Assembly: GCA_013360865.1 (NCBI GenBank)
Contig: JABWAS010000006.1
Span: forward strand, 1 to 50,138
Length of the DNA: 50,138 nt
From: Candidatus Paceibacter sp.
GTDB taxonomy: Bacteria; Patescibacteriota; Minisyncoccia; UBA9983
Reading direction: 5' to 3'
The position numbers and the translations under genes were made by a program. The notes beneath the pieces were generated by a model. It was given only the letters and a program-made list of their open reading frames with translations, ran no database searches and was not told where the DNA came from. Below, piece by piece: positions 31,852 through 40,166 of this stretch (position 1 is the first letter of the stretch; the number at the start of each line of letters is the position of its first letter).

Positions 31852-32580
31852 GTGTTTAAATTAAGAAAAATTGACATTGGTTTGGCGTTGGTTATAGGGC
31901 TGGCGGCGGCGCTGATGATGATTCTTATCGGGCGCAATTTGAGCGCGGAAAACAGCGCTTTTGCCGTTGTGATGCCGTATGCCAATTATCTCTTGGCCGT
32001 ATTTCCTCTTTTTTGCCTTGGGGTTTTAGTTATCTCTTATTGGCTAAGCCTGTTTGTAAAAAAATTCATTTACCCCCACACCAGTTTTCACACTAAGAAA
32101 ACAGGTGTGGGGGTTTACCAGTTGGGAAAATTTTGCCTCGTGGGCGGATTTAACTTCCTGCTGGACGCCACGATTTTAAACATTTTTATCTTCGCTACTG
32201 GGATAGCGGCCGGATTCCAACAATCGGTTTTCAAGAGCGTGTCCTTCGTCGTTACCGTCGTCAGCAGTTATCTCTGGAACAAGCACTGGTCCTTCAATTC
32301 CCAGGAGGAACACAACAAAAAAGAAATTATCAGTTTCTTTTTTGTCACCATTATTGGTTTTTTGATAAACGTTGGATTAGATTATTTCTTCGTCAATCTT
32401 GTAAAACCATTCGGTTCCATGCCTCCCAAAACTTGGGCGCAATTCTCTGCCATTTTGGCGGCTGCCGCCGGCTTGGTTTGGAATTTTGCGGGGCTCAAAC
32501 TGATAGTGTTTAAAAAAAAGTCTATCGTTTTGCCGACGCAGGAAGAGGATGGGGAATTGTTTAAAAAAGCAAAAGCATGA
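31852..32580 (+). CDS. GtrA-family membrane protein with extra N-terminal helices
   Basis: 242 residues. An N-terminal pair of membrane helices (about 10-27 and 45-68) precedes a GtrA domain with four helices (about 95-235; KFCLVGGFNFLLDATILN... and NKHWSFNSQEEHNKKEIISFF). GtrA proteins are thought to flip or assist transfer of lipid-linked sugars for cell-surface polysaccharide. The start is a GTG. Residues 74-88, at the junction between the two parts, are encoded by a palindrome (32072-32114). The stop overlaps the next start as ATGA, so it is coupled to the DHH gene. Confidence 0.85.
   Translation: MFKLRKIDIGLALVIGLAAALMMILIGRNLSAENSAFAVVMPYANYLLAVFPLFCLGVLVISYWLSLFVKKFIYPHTSFHTKKTGVGVYQLGKFCLVGGFNFLLDATILNIFIFATGIAAGFQQSVFKSVSFVVTVVSSYLWNKHWSFNSQEEHNKKEIISFFFVTIIGFLINVGLDYFFVNLVKPFGSMPPKTWAQFSAILAAAAGLVWNFAGLKLIVFKKKSIVLPTQEEDGELFKKAKA
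32072..32114. repeat. In-frame palindrome inside gtrA
   Basis: ACCCCCACACCaGTTTT (32072-32088) pairs with AAAACaGGTGTGGGGGT (32098-32114), 16 of 17 positions complementary. It is translated as part of the linker between the N-terminal helices and the GtrA domain. Confidence 0.75.
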
Positions 32581-33434
32581 AAAAGGAAATTGTTGTTTTG
32601 CATCATAACGATGAAGACGGTTTCGGCGCCGCTTACGCCGCGTGGAGAAAGTTCGGTGATAAAGCGGAATACATTCCGGTAAGCTACGAAATGAAACCGG
32701 CGGAATTATCCGGCAAAGAAATTTACATGCTGGATTTTTGCTATGACAAAAAAAGCGACTTGCAACGACTTATAAAAAACAATAAAAAAGTTGTAATTAT
32801 TGACCACCACAAAAGCAAAAAGGACGACATTAAAATCGCCAGTGAATACGTTTACGACATTGATCATTCCGGCGCGGTTCTGGCTTGGCAATATTTTCAT
32901 CCCGGCAATAAAGTTCCTGTTCTGCTTTTTTATATTGAAGATTATGACTTGTGGAAATTTAAAATTCCCAACACTAAAGAAATAATGGCTCTTGTGGAGA
33001 TGACCGAGTTTGATTTTGATAAATGGGACAAACTGGCCACCGAGCTTGAAGACGAAGAAAAATTAAAGAAAAATATTGAGGAAGGGTCGGCGGCCTTGAG
33101 GTATAAGGAATATTTGGTAAAAGAGATAAGCGGCGACGCGGAGAAGGCGGAGTTTGAGGGGTATCAGGCGATGGTGGTGAATTCTACCGTCTTAAAATCA
33201 GAAATTGGCAATTTTTTGGTAAAAAGCGGCGCCGAGGTGGGCATAATCTGGAGCGAGAGAAAAGGGGAGAAAGCGGTTTCTTTAAGGTCGGGTAGTAAAG
33301 TTGACGTGGCGAAGCTGGCGGAGAAGTACGGCGGAGGCGGGCACAAATCCGCCGCCGGATTCGGCTTTGACGCCAAACTGCCCGCGCCGTGGAAAATTAT
33401 CAAAGAAGAAACGCAGGAAAAAAATGAGCGATAA
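32577..33434 (+). CDS. DHH/DHHA1-family phosphoesterase
   Basis: 285 residues. The DHH domain shows HHNDEDGFGAA (metal ligands), MLDFCYDK and IIDHHKSK; the DHHA1 domain ends with GGGGHKSAAGF. Such enzymes cleave short oligoribonucleotides (NrnA-like), 3'-phosphoadenosine phosphate or cyclic dinucleotides; which applies here is not visible. Its position overlapping gtrA upstream (4 bases) and dnaX downstream (11 bases) suggests a single operon. Confidence 0.85.
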   Translation: MKKEIVVLHHNDEDGFGAAYAAWRKFGDKAEYIPVSYEMKPAELSGKEIYMLDFCYDKKSDLQRLIKNNKKVVIIDHHKSKKDDIKIASEYVYDIDHSGAVLAWQYFHPGNKVPVLLFYIEDYDLWKFKIPNTKEIMALVEMTEFDFDKWDKLATELEDEEKLKKNIEEGSAALRYKEYLVKEISGDAEKAEFEGYQAMVVNSTVLKSEIGNFLVKSGAEVGIIWSERKGEKAVSLRSGSKVDVAKLAEKYGGGGHKSAAGFGFDAKLPAPWKIIKEETQEKNER

Positions 33435-34452
33435 AACCGTTTTATACCGCAAATACAGACCAAAAAGTTTTGCCGACGTGCTGGGGCAGGACCATATCGT
33501 CGGAGTTTTGAAGAACGCCGTAAAATCGGGGCGGGTTGCGCACGCTTATCTTTTCGCGGGGCCGAGGGGTACGGGTAAGACCAGCGTCGCCAGGATTTTG
33601 GCCAGAGAAATCGGCTGCGCGGATATTGATTTGCTGGAAATAGACGCCGCATCCTCGCGCGGCATAGACGAGATACGGGCGTTGCGGGACGCGGTTAGAT
33701 TTTCTCCGGTGGCCGGCAAAGTAAAAGTTTACATCATAGACGAGGCGCACATGCTCACCAAAGAGGCCTTCAACGCCCTGCTTAAAACTTTGGAAGAGCC
33801 TCCGGCGCACGCCGTCTTCATTTTGGCTACCACCGAACTGGAAAAAGTGCCGGAAACCATCGTCTCCCGCTGCCAGAGTTTTTCTTTTCGACACATTTCC
33901 GACGAGGTGATGCGCCGCACGATAATGGCAATCGCCGGAAAAGAAGATTTTAAAATAGACGAGGAGACGGCAGCGCTTATCGCGCTTCTGGCGGAAGGTT
34001 CTTTCCGCGACGCGCAGGGTCTGCTTGACCAGCTCATCTCCGCCGGCGGCAAAGCGATAAGCGGAGCGGAAGCCAGGAAAATTCTGTCGGCTCCGCCGGA
34101 GGAAGCGGTGGAAGGCCTGATTGAAGCGATGATGGGGAAAAACGCCGAGAAGGGAATTGAAATTATCCAAAAAGCCTCCGAAACCAATCTGGATTTTAAA
34201 ACTTTGTCAAAACTTTTGTTGCGCGGCGTTCGTTTCGCTCTGCTGCTCAAACTGGCTCCGGCGATGAGGCAGAAGTTGGAAAAAATTTGCGGCGCGCGCG
34301 AGTTTAAATTCGCGGACAAAATTGCCAAAGAAGCCAAACCGGGCGAGCTGGAGAAAATTTTAAAAACTTTGCTGGACGCTTACGAAGCCAGAGGCAGGAA
34401 TTATATGCCTCAAGTTTCTTTAGAGTTGGCGTTTTTGAAGATAATAAATTAA
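33424..34452 (+). CDS. dnaX: DNA polymerase III gamma/tau subunit, without zinc module
   Basis: Clamp-loader ATPase. Start at MSDKTVLYRKYRPKSFADVLGQ (33424), the canonical N-terminus. Walker A GPRGTGKTS, Walker B DEAHML and sensor 1 TTELEKVPETIVSRCQ are intact. The four-Cys zinc module normally between ARILA and IEIDAAS is missing: the sequence runs ARILAREIGCADIDLLEIDAASSRG. At 342 residues it also lacks the tau C-terminal domains, so it is gamma-like only. It overlaps the DHH gene. Confidence 0.93.
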   Translation: MSDKTVLYRKYRPKSFADVLGQDHIVGVLKNAVKSGRVAHAYLFAGPRGTGKTSVARILAREIGCADIDLLEIDAASSRGIDEIRALRDAVRFSPVAGKVKVYIIDEAHMLTKEAFNALLKTLEEPPAHAVFILATTELEKVPETIVSRCQSFSFRHISDEVMRRTIMAIAGKEDFKIDEETAALIALLAEGSFRDAQGLLDQLISAGGKAISGAEARKILSAPPEEAVEGLIEAMMGKNAEKGIEIIQKASETNLDFKTLSKLLLRGVRFALLLKLAPAMRQKLEKICGAREFKFADKIAKEAKPGELEKILKTLLDAYEARGRNYMPQVSLELAFLKIIN

Positions 34453-34590
34453 AAGCACCAAAATCCAAGCACCAAATTCCAAACAATATCCAAACTCTAA
34501 ATTAAAAATTCTAAACGTTTGATTATTTTTAATTTTGGTTATTGAAATTTGTTTGGGATTTGGAATTTGTGATTTGGAATTTAGATTGTT
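34453..34590. repeat. AT-rich imperfect inverted repeat
   Basis: About 138 bases. The left half is built of CCAAA/CCAAATTCC units, the right half of their complements (GGATTTGGAATTTG, GATTTGGAATTT). It lies between the convergent dnaX and 34591 genes and could fold into a long hairpin. Confidence 0.6.
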
Positions 34591-35076
34591 TTATAGATTA
34601 GCGTCAACCGAAGAGTCGGTTTTGTCCACGGTGGCTCTTAAGTCCGTTTTGCAGGACCGCTTTTCTTTTTCAAACTGTTTCCAGGCGGCCTCGCGGTTGT
34701 TTTTGAATTCTTTTTGTGTTTGCTTTAAAGAGTTGCCGTAATTTTTCCAGCCTTCCCGTATGGCTTTGTTTCTGGTTATTCCCGACATATTTCTCCACGC
34801 GTCGGAGAGGGAATTTTTTCTGGCGGTCAGAGCGGCTTTCAAGCTGTTGTTTTTGGCGTCCAGCGCCGCGATAAGGGCGTTGTCCCTTTTTTCTATCGCG
34901 TCGGCCATGCAGGAGAGGTTGATGTTAAGACGTTTAATGTTGACGCTTTGGGTCGCGTTGGTGGTTGTTGCCAGATTTCTCATCCGCATATTGCTTGTTT
35001 GAGCCAAAGAAAAAGAAGGAATAATCACAACGGCCAAAAACAGCGCGCTTGTTGTAATTTTTAAAATTTTGTTCAT
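34591..35076 (-). CDS. Secreted helical protein, unknown
   Basis: 161 residues with a signal peptide (MNKILKITTSALFLAVVIIPSFSLA, cleavage likely after LA-Q). The mature part is helical and charged (ADAIEKRDNALIAALDAKNNSLKAALTARKNSLSDAW; KQTQKEFKNNREAAWKQFEKEKRSC), with two cysteines that could form a disulphide. I know no function. It is monocistronic, upstream of the convergent dnaX. Confidence 0.75.
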   Translation of the reverse strand: MNKILKITTSALFLAVVIIPSFSLAQTSNMRMRNLATTTNATQSVNIKRLNINLSCMADAIEKRDNALIAALDAKNNSLKAALTARKNSLSDAWRNMSGITRNKAIREGWKNYGNSLKQTQKEFKNNREAAWKQFEKEKRSCKTDLRATVDKTDSSVDANL

Positions 35077-35136
35077 AAATAGTATTTTATCACAAAATCA
35101 CAAATTTGGCATTTAAGAAATCACAAATTTAAATTA

Positions 35137-35207
35137 CTGGGGGACAGGGATTCGAACCCCGATTAATGGCTTCAAAGGCCACTGTCCTACCGTTAGACGA
35201 TCCCCCA
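35137..35207 (-). tRNA. tRNA-Gln (UUG)
   Basis: Acceptor TGGGGGA/TCCCCCA, D-arm GTC...GAC, anticodon stem GTGGC/GCCAT around CTTTGAA (anticodon UUG, plus-strand 35173-35175), T-loop TTCGAAT. The CCA end is not encoded, unlike tRNA-Leu at 18386, so a CCA-adding enzyme is needed. Confidence 0.96.
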
Positions 35208-35283
35208 ACAAATATCCCAACACATAAACAATCTAGCATATTCTTAATAAATAAAAAACACTTTTTTATTTATTAAGAAGTGC

Positions 35284-35289
35284 TAAAAT
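35284..35289 (+). promoter_or_regulatory. Extended -10 of the AI-2E permease gene
   Basis: TGC-TAAAAT ends seven bases before the ATG at 35296. The -35 region is poor, as expected for an extended -10. The transcript would be leaderless. Confidence 0.55.
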
Positions 35290-35295
35290 TAATTT

Positions 35296-36324
35296 ATGCT
35301 AAGCCGGAATCTCCAAACCTATTTTCTTTTTACGTTGGTTATCGGTGTTCTTGTTCTCTCGTTTTTTATCTTTCGACCGTTTATTTACGCGCTGGCGCTG
35401 GCGGCGGCGGTGGTAATTGTGTTTGAGCCTTTCCAGCGCTTAATTTTAAAGCGTTGGCCGAATCATCAGGGTTTAGCGGCGTTTTTGTCCACTCTGGCAA
35501 TTTTAGCCCTTATTGCCGCGCCATCGGTCTTTCTGGGAATAAGGATTTTTAAGGAATCCCAACAGCTTTATGTTTCGCTTTTGCAAAGCGGAGAGGGAAG
35601 CGTTATAAATATTTTAAACGATTTGGCAAACAGACTGGGAGAGTTTTTCCCGATTCCATCGGAGTTTTCTCTTGATGTTGAATCTTATCTAAGGCAAGGA
35701 TTAAGCTGGCTGATTGGTCATCTCGGGGATATTTTTTCCAATTTTGCCAAAATGGGCCTCAGTTTTATTGTTTTTATCATCGCCGTGTATTACTTTTTTA
35801 AAGACGGTCATAATCTCAAGAAAAAACTGGTAGACTTAAGCCCTTTGGCTGACGACAGCGACGAAACGATTTTCAGAAAACTTAGGCAATCGGTCAACTC
35901 GGTCATCAAGGGCAATTTGATAATCGCTCTTATAAAAGGGGCATTATCGGCCATCGGGTTTATAATTTTTGGAATAAGTAACCCGGTTTTGTGGGGCACT
36001 GTTTCGGCCGTGGCCGCTTTGGTGCCGGGAGTCGGCACGGCTATCGTGTTTGTTCCGGCGGTTTTGTTTCTTTTTCTCGGCGGCAAGGTTGTTCCCGCCG
36101 CGGGTTTGCTTGTTTGGGGCGCGGCTGTCGTGGGCATGATTGATAATTTTCTGGGGCCGAAGCTTATCGGACGGGGGATGCGCTTGCATCCGCTGATCGT
36201 TCTTCTTTCGGTTTTGGGCGGCATCGCTCTTTTCGGGCCGGTTGGCTTTTTGATAGGGCCGATAATTTTAAGCCTTCTTTTTGCTCTGTTGGATATTTAC
36301 TCTTGCGCCATAAAAACTGCTTAG
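35296..36324 (+). CDS. AI-2E family (PF01594) permease
   Basis: 342-residue membrane protein with about eight helices: an N-terminal pair (res 10-45), a third (60-90), a soluble middle region, a helix near 150-170 (FIVFIIAVYYFFKDG), and a C-terminal cluster with SAVAALVPGVGTAIVFVPAVLF and GGIALFGPVGFLIGPI, which are signatures of the family. Members export autoinducer-2 or act as sodium/proton antiporters; here the substrate is unknown. Confidence 0.92.
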   Translation: MLSRNLQTYFLFTLVIGVLVLSFFIFRPFIYALALAAAVVIVFEPFQRLILKRWPNHQGLAAFLSTLAILALIAAPSVFLGIRIFKESQQLYVSLLQSGEGSVINILNDLANRLGEFFPIPSEFSLDVESYLRQGLSWLIGHLGDIFSNFAKMGLSFIVFIIAVYYFFKDGHNLKKKLVDLSPLADDSDETIFRKLRQSVNSVIKGNLIIALIKGALSAIGFIIFGISNPVLWGTVSAVAALVPGVGTAIVFVPAVLFLFLGGKVVPAAGLLVWGAAVVGMIDNFLGPKLIGRGMRLHPLIVLLSVLGGIALFGPVGFLIGPIILSLLFALLDIYSCAIKTA

Positions 36325-36335
36325 ATTGTTTTTTG

Positions 36336-36364
36336 TTGATAATCTTAAATTAAAAGGCTAGCAT
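36336..36364 (+). promoter_or_regulatory. Promoter of lon (leaderless)
   Basis: TTGATA (36336-36341), 17-base spacer, TAGCAT (36359-36364). The predicted start of transcription coincides with the lon ATG at 36371. No heat-shock inverted repeat is visible. Confidence 0.65.
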
Positions 36365-36370
36365 TGTTTT

Positions 36371-38713
36371 ATGGCTATAAAAAACATTTTTGGTAAAAAC
36401 AAGAAGCCGGAAAAAGGAAGCGACAAAGTTTATCCCGCCATTGCGTTGAGGGAAACGGTTGTTTTTCCCGGCGAAAAAGCTCCGATGATGATAAACGGCG
36501 TTGAACCGGTGCGGACGGTAAACGAAGCTTTAAACAAAGGAGGCGAAGTTGTTTTAATTTTTAAAGATAATGGCGAGGAAAGTAAAATTGGCGTAACGGC
36601 CAAAATTTTGCAGTACTGGTTTCTAAGCCGGACGGCGATGGGAATGACCATAGAGGGAACTCGCCGGGCGCTTATTAAAAACAAGCTTGAGAAAGGAGAG
36701 GTAAGCTATGCCGAAGTTTCCGAGATAAGCTCGGGAAAGCCGGAGAGTGATGATGTGATAAATCTGGAAGCTTTAGCTCGCAGCGTTTTTGACCAGTTTC
36801 GCAAGATGATGCAGATGGAAGGGGTGATATCGCTGGCCGTTGTCGGAGAACTGCAAAAAGGTTACGCCGATCCGGAAAGAACGGCCGATATCGTGGCCTC
36901 TTCTTTGTCTTTGAATTTCCAAGAAAAACTGGAACTGCTGGAAGAGCTTGATATTAAAAAAAGGCTGGAAATTTTAAACTCCCGTCTGGCCAAAGAAATA
37001 AACATAATAAAAACAGAAAGAAAAATCAGAGGAGAGGTGGAAAAGGAAATGGGAAAAGCGCAGAAAGAATTTTTGCTGCGGGAACAGCTTAAGGCGATAG
37101 AAAAAGAACTTGGTCTCGGCGAGGAAAGTAAGGAGTATGACGAATTGGAGAAGAAAATAAAGGAAGCCAAACTGACCAAAGAGGCGGAAGACAGGGCATT
37201 AAAAGAACTTTATCGTTTAAAAAGAATGTCGTCAGCCGGCGCCGAAGCGCCTTACATCCGCGCTTATTTGGATTGGATAATAGAACTGCCCTGGAGCAAA
37301 AAAAGCGAAGTGGTTTTTGACATCAAAAAAGCCCAAGTGGTTTTAGATGAGGATCATTACGGCCTGGTGAAAGCCAAAGAAAGAGTGCTGGAATATCTGG
37401 CCGTGCAGAAGCTGACGGAAGGCAAAAGCCGCGGCAATATCCTTTGTTTTGTCGGGCCGCCCGGGACGGGCAAGACTTCCGTCGGACGTTCCATCGCTCG
37501 GGCGCTCGGAAGAAGTTTTGTCAGAATTTCTTTGGGCGGAGTGCGCGATGAGGCCGAGATAAGGGGTCATCGCCGCACTTACGTCGGCGCTTTGCCGGGG
37601 AGAATTTTGCAGGGGATGAAAACGGCCGGAACCAAGAATCCGGTTTTTATGCTGGACGAGATAGACAAACTGGGCGCCGATTTTCGCGGCGACCCGTCGT
37701 CGGCGCTTTTGGAAGTGCTTGACCCTGAACAAAACAACGCTTTCTCCGACCATTATCTGGAGATGCCTTATGATTTGTCGGAGGTGTTTTTTATCACCAC
37801 CGCCAACTTGCTTGATCCGATACCGCCGGCTTTGCGCGACAGGATGGAGGTTATAGAATTTCCCGGCTACACCGAGGATGAGAAATTCCATATTGCCAAA
37901 AAATTCGTCATTCCGAAAGTTTTTTCCGGCCACGGTCTTTCGACGGATAAACTTCTAATAGAAGACAGAGCTCTTTATGAAATAATATCAAAATACACCC
38001 GGGAGGCCGGGGTCAGAAACTTGGAAAGAAAAATCGCCGAAATAGCGCGCAAAACCGCGAAAAAAATGGCTGAAAACAAGGTCGACAAACAAACCAAAAT
38101 CACCCCGGCCAATTTAGCCGACTTCATAGGGCCTGAAATTTACGAGATAACAATGAAGGAAGAAAAAGACGAGGTCGGTATTGCCACCGGACTGGCTTGG
38201 ACGCCTATGGGCGGTGAAATAATGTTCGTAGAGGTGACGGTTGTTCCGGGCAAAGGCAATCTCACGCTTACCGGCCAGCTTGGGGACGTAATGCAGGAGT
38301 CGGCCAAAGCCGCTCTCTCTTACATCCGTTCCAGATGCGCCGAGTTGAAAATTGATCCGGAATTTTTCTATAAAAACGACATTCACATCCACGTGCCGTC
38401 CGGCGCCATACCAAAAGATGGTCCTTCGGCGGGAATCGCAATCGCCACCGCCTTAGCGTCGGCGCTTACTAAAAGACGGGTAAAAAAAGAAGTGGCTTTG
38501 ACGGGGGAAGTGACCCTTTCCGGTAAAGTTCTGGAGATAGGAGGGGTTAAAGAAAAAGTTCTTGCCGCTCACAGCGCCGGCGTGGAAACGGTGGCTCTGC
38601 CCAAAAGCAACGAAAAAAATTTAGTTGATATTCCGGAAGAATCCCGGAATGAATTGAAATTAAAATTCGTCGGGCATATGGACGAGGTTCTTAAGTTAAT
38701 GCTCTTGGATTAA
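36371..38713 (+). CDS. lon: ATP-dependent protease Lon
   Basis: Cytoplasmic AAA+ serine protease degrading damaged and regulatory proteins. N-terminal substrate domain (1-190), coiled region, AAA+ domain with Walker A GPPGTGKTS (about 362-370), Walker B VFMLDEIDK, and protease domain with catalytic Ser in PKDGPSAG (about 684) and Lys in GGVKEK (about 727). 780 residues, complete. Monocistronic, with a lone promoter directly before the ATG. Confidence 0.97.
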   Translation: MAIKNIFGKNKKPEKGSDKVYPAIALRETVVFPGEKAPMMINGVEPVRTVNEALNKGGEVVLIFKDNGEESKIGVTAKILQYWFLSRTAMGMTIEGTRRALIKNKLEKGEVSYAEVSEISSGKPESDDVINLEALARSVFDQFRKMMQMEGVISLAVVGELQKGYADPERTADIVASSLSLNFQEKLELLEELDIKKRLEILNSRLAKEINIIKTERKIRGEVEKEMGKAQKEFLLREQLKAIEKELGLGEESKEYDELEKKIKEAKLTKEAEDRALKELYRLKRMSSAGAEAPYIRAYLDWIIELPWSKKSEVVFDIKKAQVVLDEDHYGLVKAKERVLEYLAVQKLTEGKSRGNILCFVGPPGTGKTSVGRSIARALGRSFVRISLGGVRDEAEIRGHRRTYVGALPGRILQGMKTAGTKNPVFMLDEIDKLGADFRGDPSSALLEVLDPEQNNAFSDHYLEMPYDLSEVFFITTANLLDPIPPALRDRMEVIEFPGYTEDEKFHIAKKFVIPKVFSGHGLSTDKLLIEDRALYEIISKYTREAGVRNLERKIAEIARKTAKKMAENKVDKQTKITPANLADFIGPEIYEITMKEEKDEVGIATGLAWTPMGGEIMFVEVTVVPGKGNLTLTGQLGDVMQESAKAALSYIRSRCAELKIDPEFFYKNDIHIHVPSGAIPKDGPSAGIAIATALASALTKRRVKKEVALTGEVTLSGKVLEIGGVKEKVLAAHSAGVETVALPKSNEKNLVDIPEESRNELKLKFVGHMDEVLKLMLLD

Positions 38714-38724
38714 AAAAGGCGACG

Positions 38725-39447
38725 TCAAATCCGCCCTTCAAGATCCGATATGTCTTTTTCCAACTGTTGCAGCTCTTTATCTATTTGATTTGTTTCCGTC
38801 TCGTTTTGCTTGAGCTCTGTTTGCAGATTTTCTATGTCTTTATTGTCGCTTAAGCCGTCGCTTGAGCTTGATTTCAAACTGACGCTTGATTTAAGGGAGT
38901 TGGGTTGAGAGCTGGAACTTGAAATTGATTTTGATTTGGAACTCTGATTTTCATTTTCCTTTTCAGGTTCTTTTTCATTTCTGTTTTTTATTTGATCTTC
39001 CAATTCGGACGCGTCATCGTCATCTTCCGCCTCCGCCTCAATCTCATCTTTCTCAATTTTTATTTCATCAATATCTTTAATAAGGTCGTCCACGTTTTCT
39101 CCTTTGGATTTTTCTTTAGCTATTATCAGTTCAGTTTCTTCCAAGTTTTTTTGGAGGATTTTTTTGGTTTCTTCAATTTCCGGAACTTTCGCGCCGTTTG
39201 TTTCCATTATCAATTTTATTTCGGCTATTCTTTCGTTGGCAATCTCAATTTTCAGTCGAGCCTTGGTTTTCGCGCCGAAAGTGAAAAACTCTTTCAATGT
39301 TTCTCCGAGTCTGTCCAGAAAGTAAAAAGATCTTCCGGGAAGAATTCCGGCCCCGGACGAATTTTGATTATGCGACGCTAACGCCATTGCCGGAATCGTT
39401 ATTGCGACCACAAGAGATAATTTTATTGCCAGCGCTCGCTGTTTCAT
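38725..39447 (-). CDS. Secreted DUF5667-like protein with Ser-rich linker
   Basis: 240 residues: signal peptide (about 1-24, ending ALAS), a DUF5667-like domain with LPGRSFYFLDRLGETLKEFFTFGAKTKARLKIEIANERIAEIKLIME, acidic coiled coils, a Ser-rich stretch (about 165-195, SSKSKSISSSSS... ) and a C-terminal coiled coil (LQTELKQNETETNQIDKELQQLEK). Domain assignment is from motif memory. It is convergent with lon. Function unknown; likely surface-exposed. Confidence 0.75.
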   Translation of the reverse strand: MKQRALAIKLSLVVAITIPAMALASHNQNSSGAGILPGRSFYFLDRLGETLKEFFTFGAKTKARLKIEIANERIAEIKLIMETNGAKVPEIEETKKILQKNLEETELIIAKEKSKGENVDDLIKDIDEIKIEKDEIEAEAEDDDDASELEDQIKNRNEKEPEKENENQSSKSKSISSSSSQPNSLKSSVSLKSSSSDGLSDNKDIENLQTELKQNETETNQIDKELQQLEKDISDLEGRI

Positions 39448-39560
39448 TTTGTTTTTGGTTTACTTACCGCTAATGCGACTTTTTAATTTATTTCATAATC
39501 ATACATTTAGATGACGTTTTTGTCTTTAATAAAACGTGGATAAGATTTATTATATACACT

Positions 39561-40148
39561 ATGCTTCTTTCCAGCGAATTTTTTCAACGGGACACATTGA
39601 AAGTCGCCCAAGAACTGCTCGGAAAAGTTTTGGCCGTTGAAAACGGCGGCAAAATTTTAAAAGGGATAATTGTTGAAACGGAATCTTATATAGGAGAAGA
39701 CGACTTGGCTTGCCACGCTTCCAAGGGCAGAACGAAGCGGACGGAAACAATGTACCAAAAAGCCGGCACGGTTTACGTTTATCTTGTTTATGGGATGCAC
39801 CACTGTCTGAACATCGTCACGGAAAAAGAAGACTATCCGGCGGCGGTCTTAATCCGCGCCGTTATTCCAGTATCGACGTCGAACGTCGATAGTAAGGATG
39901 TGGCAATAAGCGGGCCGGGAAGGGTGTGCCGATATTTTGGCATAGACAAGAGTTTTAATGGGTCGGACATTTCCAGCGATAAAATCTGGATTGAGGACGC
40001 TGGAATAAAAATCGCGCCGAAGAACATAGAAAAATCAAAACGAATCGGTGTTGATTACGCCAAACACTGTAAAAATTACCTGTGGCGGTTTTCCTTGCCG
40101 CCGGAAATTATAAAAAATCCTCCTTGCCTTAAAAGGCAAGGAGGATAA
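39561..40148 (+). CDS. mpg: 3-methyladenine DNA glycosylase (AAG/MPG family)
   Basis: Removes alkylated purines in base-excision repair. 195 residues with the family order: FFQRDTLKVAQELLGK, GIIVETESYIGEDDLACHAS (catalytic Glu in VETESY), RTETMYQKAGTVYVYLVYGMHHCLNIV, and ISGPGRVCRYFGID. The loop between VLIRA and SGPGR, residues about 104-111, is encoded by a perfect palindrome (39871-39891). The last ten codons (PPCLKRQGG) come from a terminator hairpin of the opposite strand. A TATTAT box (39548-39553) precedes the ATG by seven bases. Confidence 0.95.
   Translation: MLLSSEFFQRDTLKVAQELLGKVLAVENGGKILKGIIVETESYIGEDDLACHASKGRTKRTETMYQKAGTVYVYLVYGMHHCLNIVTEKEDYPAAVLIRAVIPVSTSNVDSKDVAISGPGRVCRYFGIDKSFNGSDISSDKIWIEDAGIKIAPKNIEKSKRIGVDYAKHCKNYLWRFSLPPEIIKNPPCLKRQGG
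39871..39891. repeat. In-frame palindrome inside mpg
   Basis: TATCGACGT and ACGTCGATA flank CGA. It is translated as TSNVDSK in a loop where the family varies. Confidence 0.65.
40111..40146 (-). terminator. Terminator for the LamG gene, embedded in the mpg 3' end
   Basis: ATCCTCCTTGCCTT (40117-40130) pairs perfectly with AAGGCAAGGAGGAT (40133-40146). On the minus strand TTTTTTAT follows, so it terminates the gene at 40167-41495. On the plus strand the same bases encode the last residues of mpg. Confidence 0.85.
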
Positions 40149-40166
40149 ATCGCTGTTGAAATATTT

